From Pseudobythopirellula maris (GTDB taxonomy: Bacteria; Planctomycetota; Planctomycetia; Pirellulales; Lacipirellulaceae), in the NCBI RefSeq assembly GCF_007859945.1, contig NZ_SJPQ01000001.1:558001-622000 (forward strand): a DNA stretch of 64,000 nucleotides, given 5' to 3'. The stretch's first letter is position 1, and each line of letters opens with the position of its first letter. Positions 60,812 to 64,000 of the stretch are shown piece after piece. The notes beneath the pieces were generated by a model. That model saw only the letters and a list, made by a program, of their open reading frames with translations. It had not been told where the DNA came from and searched no databases. A program made the position numbers and the translations under genes.

Positions 60812-63800
60812 ATGCCCGATAACGCTCAAGACGAAGACGAGCCGAGCCAAGACGACCGCGCGTTGAGGATCGACACTCCGCTCGACGACGAGTCGCTGCT
60901 GATCACGCGTTTCTCCGGCGGCGAGGGGCTCTGCTCGTTGTTCCGGTTCGAGCTGGCGCTCGTCTCGGAACGCGACGACATCGACTTCTCCGACCTGCTG
61001 GGGCAATCGGTCACCGTGACGGTCGACGTGCCCGGCAGCGAGTCGCGGTCGTGGAATGGCGTGGTCACACGGTTCTCGCAGCACAAGCAGGACGAGGATT
61101 TCACCTACTACGACGCGGTGGTCGAGCCAAAACTCGCTTTGCTAGGGCTGCAGACAGGCTTTCGTGTTTTCCAGGACCAGAAGGTCGACGACGTGCTCGA
61201 CACCCTGCTCGACGGCCTGACGGTCAAGAAGACCTTCGCCCACGCGGACGACCGCCAGCCGCACAACTACTGCGTGCAGTACGGCGAATCGGACCTCGCG
61301 TTCTTCAGCAGGCTGATTGAAGAGGCGGGCCTCTTTTACTGGTTCGAGCACTCCGACGACGACCACACACTCGTGCTTTGCGACGACTCCTCGCAATGCG
61401 CCAAGCCCGAGGGGATGGAAGACGTGGTCTTCCGCCAGCTCGACGGGGGCGTGCAGGACGAGGTGGCCGTCACGAGCTGGACGAAGACCCAACAACTCAC
61501 TCCCACGCGTTTCACCTGCCACGACCCGCACTTCCAGCTGCCTCGCAAGCCGCTCGAGGGCCAACGCGATCTGGCCGAGAGCTTCACGGTCGGCACGGTG
61601 ACACACAAACCGAACCCGACGGGCGAGACCTGGGAGTCGTTCGGCTACCCCGGCGGCTACGCCTCGCGCTACGACAGCGTGGCGACCGCCGAGCAAGACC
61701 CCGACCCGGCCGATTTCGACGAAAGCCCGATCAAGAACCTGGCCGACGACGCCGTGGCCGAGGCGCGGCTGCGCAGCGAGATCGCTACGCTGGTTGGTCT
61801 GACCATCGAAGCCCGCAGCGACGTGCTGCCGTTGGCTGCGGGGCACGTGTTCACGCTCAAGGGCCACTTCAACGCCGACGGCGATTACCTAGTGACCGCC
61901 GTGAGCCACCAAGTGGAGCTCGGCATAGGCCTCACGTCGGCCCCCTCCGACGACGAGCTGCACTACGAGAACGCGTTCGTCTGCCAGCCGTCGGACCTGG
62001 TCTATCGGCCCGTGCGTCGGACGCCCAAGCCCGTGATCAGCGGCGTGCAGAGCGCTTGGGTCGTGTCGGACCTCACCGCCAACGAGGAAGACCCCAAGAA
62101 GCTCCGCGAACTGTTCTGCGACAAATACGGCCGCGTGAAGGTGTGGTTCCCCTGGGACCGCCGGGCCGACGCCCCCGCCGAGGGCGAAGAGCCGGCCGCC
62201 GCCGAAGGAGACGCGTCCGAGGGAGGCGGGGCCGATGGAGACGATTCCGAGCAGGAAGAAACCGCCAACGTGGCCGACCGCTCCTGCTGGGTGCGGGTCG
62301 CCCAGGTTTGGGCCGGCAACGGCTGGGGCGCCTTCTTCTGGCCGCGGCACGGGCAAGAGGTGTTGGTCGCCTTCGAGCATGGCGACCCCGACCGGCCGGT
62401 GATCGTCGGCAGCCTTTACAACGCCAAGAACATGCCGCCAATGCCGATGCCCTTGCACGCCGACATGAACGGCGTGAAGTCGTGCACCGTGAACGGCAAC
62501 CCGGCGGTCGACTTCGGCGGACTCACGTTCTCCGACGAGCCGGGCAACGAGCACGTCGAGGTCCGCTCCAAGCGGCACGCCGTGGTCCGCTCCAAGGAGA
62601 GCCAGCACCAGCACGTGCCGGGCGCCGCGGTGCGGATGAGCGGGTCGCTGCTCGCTTCGCTAGGCTCGGGCGCCGGCGGCGGTGTGGCTAAGCCCAAAGT
62701 CTCCGGGATCGACGGCCAGCACGCCGCGCTCGCCAAGAAGTGGGGCAAGAAGCTCGCCCTCACGCAGTTCGAGTCCGACATCAAATTCAACTTCGGGCAC
62801 ACCTCGACGATCACCGGCGGCATGCCACTCGCGTCGGTGGGCAACGTGGTGCTCGGCGGCAACATGCGTATCGTCATGGATCCGCTCGGCTGGGTCGACG
62901 ACGACCAGGCCCAGCAGATCCAGGACTACGCCTTCCCCATGGGCCAATGGTCGGGCGTGTTCGGCTCGAGCCGGTCGCTGCACTACGGCCCGTCGACGAC
63001 GATCCGCCACGGCGCGGAGGTCACACGCCGCGTGCGCGAGAACTTTGCCGAGTCGAACACACGCACCCAGTACGTGGGAGGCATCGCCTCGGCGTCGACG
63101 GCGTTGTTGCTGCTGGGCGCACTGAACGAGGGGAGGGACTCCAAGAAGCTCGAGGTGCTGATGCGGCTGCTCGGCCCGCGCGGGCTCTCGGGCACGCTGC
63201 TCAACCTGCTGATCGAGTACGAGCAGGGCCTCGGCACGCAGGACGCCGGCATCGACAAGCAAGGCGAGGCGTCGAGCCTCAACGACCACGCCGACGTGCT
63301 GGGCGACGACTACGCGTCGCTGATCACCGCCTTCGCCGAAGCCGCCACGGATCAAGGTGAATCGCTCAGCTCGAAGGGCGAAGAGATCAGCTCCGAACAA
63401 GAGTCGGCAGCGGCCTCACAGGATCTCTCGGCCGACGACGCCGAGTCGGATAGCGACGATTCCGGGGACGACTCGGACGATGATTCCGACGCCGATTCAG
63501 ACGCCAGCGGCGACGACTCGGACGCCGGCGTCGACGCGTCTGGCGACGAGGACGAGCCGGAGGACGTTGATGTCGACATCGAGTTCGGCAGCGACGAGGA
63601 GGCGGACGTCTACGAGTGCTACGACGGGCTGCTGATGACCGGCGCCCGCAACGTCTCGGTCCGCGCCCGGCCGAGCGATGAGGCGGACGACGACACCGAC
63701 CCGTCGCTGATCCATCTCGACTCGCAGGGGGGCGGCGAGGACAACGGCGCCGTGGCCATCACGGCCAGCGGCCAGACGACGATCGCCTGCGGCCCGGCCG

Positions 63801-64000
63801 CCTTCCAGATCCGCCGCTCGGGCGACGTCGGCCAGATCGACGCCACCACCGGCGACCAAGGCACGATCACCATCACCACCGGTGGCGACAGCGGCAGCAA
63901 GGCGGTGCTCGACCCGGAGAGCATCAACCTGTCGGTCGGCGGCGACAGCGGGGCCGTCATCGCGATGACGAGCGACGGCATCAAGCTGACGGTCGGCTCC
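60812..64000 (+). CDS. vgrG: Type VI spike protein VgrG with long C-terminal extension (partial)
   Basis: The frame is open from ATG at 60812 to the window end (1063 codons so far). The gp27-like part (about residues 20-370) shows LFRFELALVSERDDIDFSDLLGQSVTV, QKVDDVLDTLL, CVQYGESDLAFFSRLIEEAGLFYWFEH and AGHVFTLKGHF. The gp5 OB-fold follows with CDKYGRVKVWFPWDRR near 435, SCWVRVAQVWAGNGWGAFFWPRHGQEVLVAFEHGDPDRPVIVGSLYNAKN near 490-540. An acidic Glu/Ala/Gly/Asp insert of about 37 residues interrupts this fold at about 450-487. After about 620 comes a long extension with a helical part (about 760-830), an Asp/Ser-rich tract (about 845-930) and a beta-spike-like repeat (TITTGGDSGSK, NLSVGGDSGAV). 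The true end and any effector or PAAR partner lie outside. Confidence 0.95.
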   Translation, partial: MPDNAQDEDEPSQDDRALRIDTPLDDESLLITRFSGGEGLCSLFRFELALVSERDDIDFSDLLGQSVTVTVDVPGSESRSWNGVVTRFSQHKQDEDFTYYDAVVEPKLALLGLQTGFRVFQDQKVDDVLDTLLDGLTVKKTFAHADDRQPHNYCVQYGESDLAFFSRLIEEAGLFYWFEHSDDDHTLVLCDDSSQCAKPEGMEDVVFRQLDGGVQDEVAVTSWTKTQQLTPTRFTCHDPHFQLPRKPLEGQRDLAESFTVGTVTHKPNPTGETWESFGYPGGYASRYDSVATAEQDPDPADFDESPIKNLADDAVAEARLRSEIATLVGLTIEARSDVLPLAAGHVFTLKGHFNADGDYLVTAVSHQVELGIGLTSAPSDDELHYENAFVCQPSDLVYRPVRRTPKPVISGVQSAWVVSDLTANEEDPKKLRELFCDKYGRVKVWFPWDRRADAPAEGEEPAAAEGDASEGGGADGDDSEQEETANVADRSCWVRVAQVWAGNGWGAFFWPRHGQEVLVAFEHGDPDRPVIVGSLYNAKNMPPMPMPLHADMNGVKSCTVNGNPAVDFGGLTFSDEPGNEHVEVRSKRHAVVRSKESQHQHVPGAAVRMSGSLLASLGSGAGGGVAKPKVSGIDGQHAALAKKWGKKLALTQFESDIKFNFGHTSTITGGMPLASVGNVVLGGNMRIVMDPLGWVDDDQAQQIQDYAFPMGQWSGVFGSSRSLHYGPSTTIRHGAEVTRRVRENFAESNTRTQYVGGIASASTALLLLGALNEGRDSKKLEVLMRLLGPRGLSGTLLNLLIEYEQGLGTQDAGIDKQGEASSLNDHADVLGDDYASLITAFAEAATDQGESLSSKGEEISSEQESAAASQDLSADDAESDSDDSGDDSDDDSDADSDASGDDSDAGVDASGDEDEPEDVDVDIEFGSDEEADVYECYDGLLMTGARNVSVRARPSDEADDDTDPSLIHLDSQGGGEDNGAVAITASGQTTIACGPAAFQIRRSGDVGQIDATTGDQGTITITTGGDSGSKAVLDPESINLSVGGDSGAVIAMTSDGIKLTVGS

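Noticed and set aside
61378-62691. 437-codon plus-strand frame and smaller frames within 61.3-63.6 kb
   Set aside because: They are out-of-frame shadows of vgrG, which runs uninterrupted from 60812 to the window end in one frame with clear VgrG motifs.
1-64000. CRISPR arrays, tRNA/rRNA genes, prophage or insertion sequences
   Set aside because: No regularly spaced repeats, tRNA cloverleaf pattern, rRNA sequence, integrase or transposase frame was recognised in the window.

Overview
This 64 kb window is GC-rich chromosomal DNA. It most likely comes from a planctomycete of the Pirellulales (Lacipirellulaceae-like) type. That placement is inferred from gene content: a YdjY-domain exported protein, a YXWGXW-repeat secreted protein with a long Arg/Gly/Asp-rich tail, several exported proteins of planctomycete character, a small CxxC-CxxC protein, very long membrane-anchored proteins, and many intergenic palindromes. 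No rRNA or tRNA gene, CRISPR array, phage or insertion sequence was seen.

Layout. 0-10.8 kb is housekeeping mixed with exported unknowns: an ABC exporter ATPase, aroA, a YdjY protein, a PLP-binding YggS-type protein, ispG and a DinB-fold protein. 11-19.4 kb holds a disordered YXWGXW secreted protein, a two-TM potassium channel with RCK domains, a C-terminally short SecA, a Pro/Gln-rich lipoprotein and a receiver-like protein that lacks its phospho-acceptor. 19.6-22.4 kb holds two strongly diverged peptidoglycan-synthesis paralogues (Mur-ligase-like and MurG-like). They are followed by a stand-alone receiver and small planctomycete-type proteins. 24.7-32.2 kb is a stress/envelope cluster: PRC-barrel, DUF1328, small membrane protein, degenerate PP2C, ExoD, DUF4112, a double TM2 protein, a phosphodiesterase and Dps.

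32.4-38.4 kb is a regulatory block: an NtrC-type sigma-54 activator, a BarA/GacS-like hybrid kinase (PAS-HK-REC-REC-Hpt), CsrA and a GGDEF diguanylate cyclase. It directly abuts a type VI secretion locus that fills 38.6-64.0 kb: tssK, tssG, tssF, tssE, hcp, a DUF4157 protein with HExxH, tssC, tssB, tssA, tssL, a tssM-like gene, two giant genes and vgrG, which runs off the window end.

The type VI locus is the most interesting part. Baseplate (TssK/F/G/E), sheath (TssB/C), cap (TssA), tube (Hcp) and TssL are recognisable. The TssM-like protein stops at its third membrane helix and has a broken P-loop. Just downstream, on the opposite strand, lie two membrane-anchored proteins of 1534 and about 1631 residues. 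Each has a caspase-like fold that has lost catalytic residues, a long helical middle and beta-rich C-terminal parts; one also has a von Willebrand A domain and an EF-hand loop. I infer that these giants replace the missing periplasmic part of TssM, or act as locus-specific envelope components. No ClpV/TssH or TssJ is in the window. A DUF4157 protein, a family known from extracellular contractile injection loci, sits between hcp and tssC and is a candidate cargo or effector. The neighbouring Gac/Rsm-like and c-di-GMP genes suggest, by analogy only, post-transcriptional control of the apparatus.
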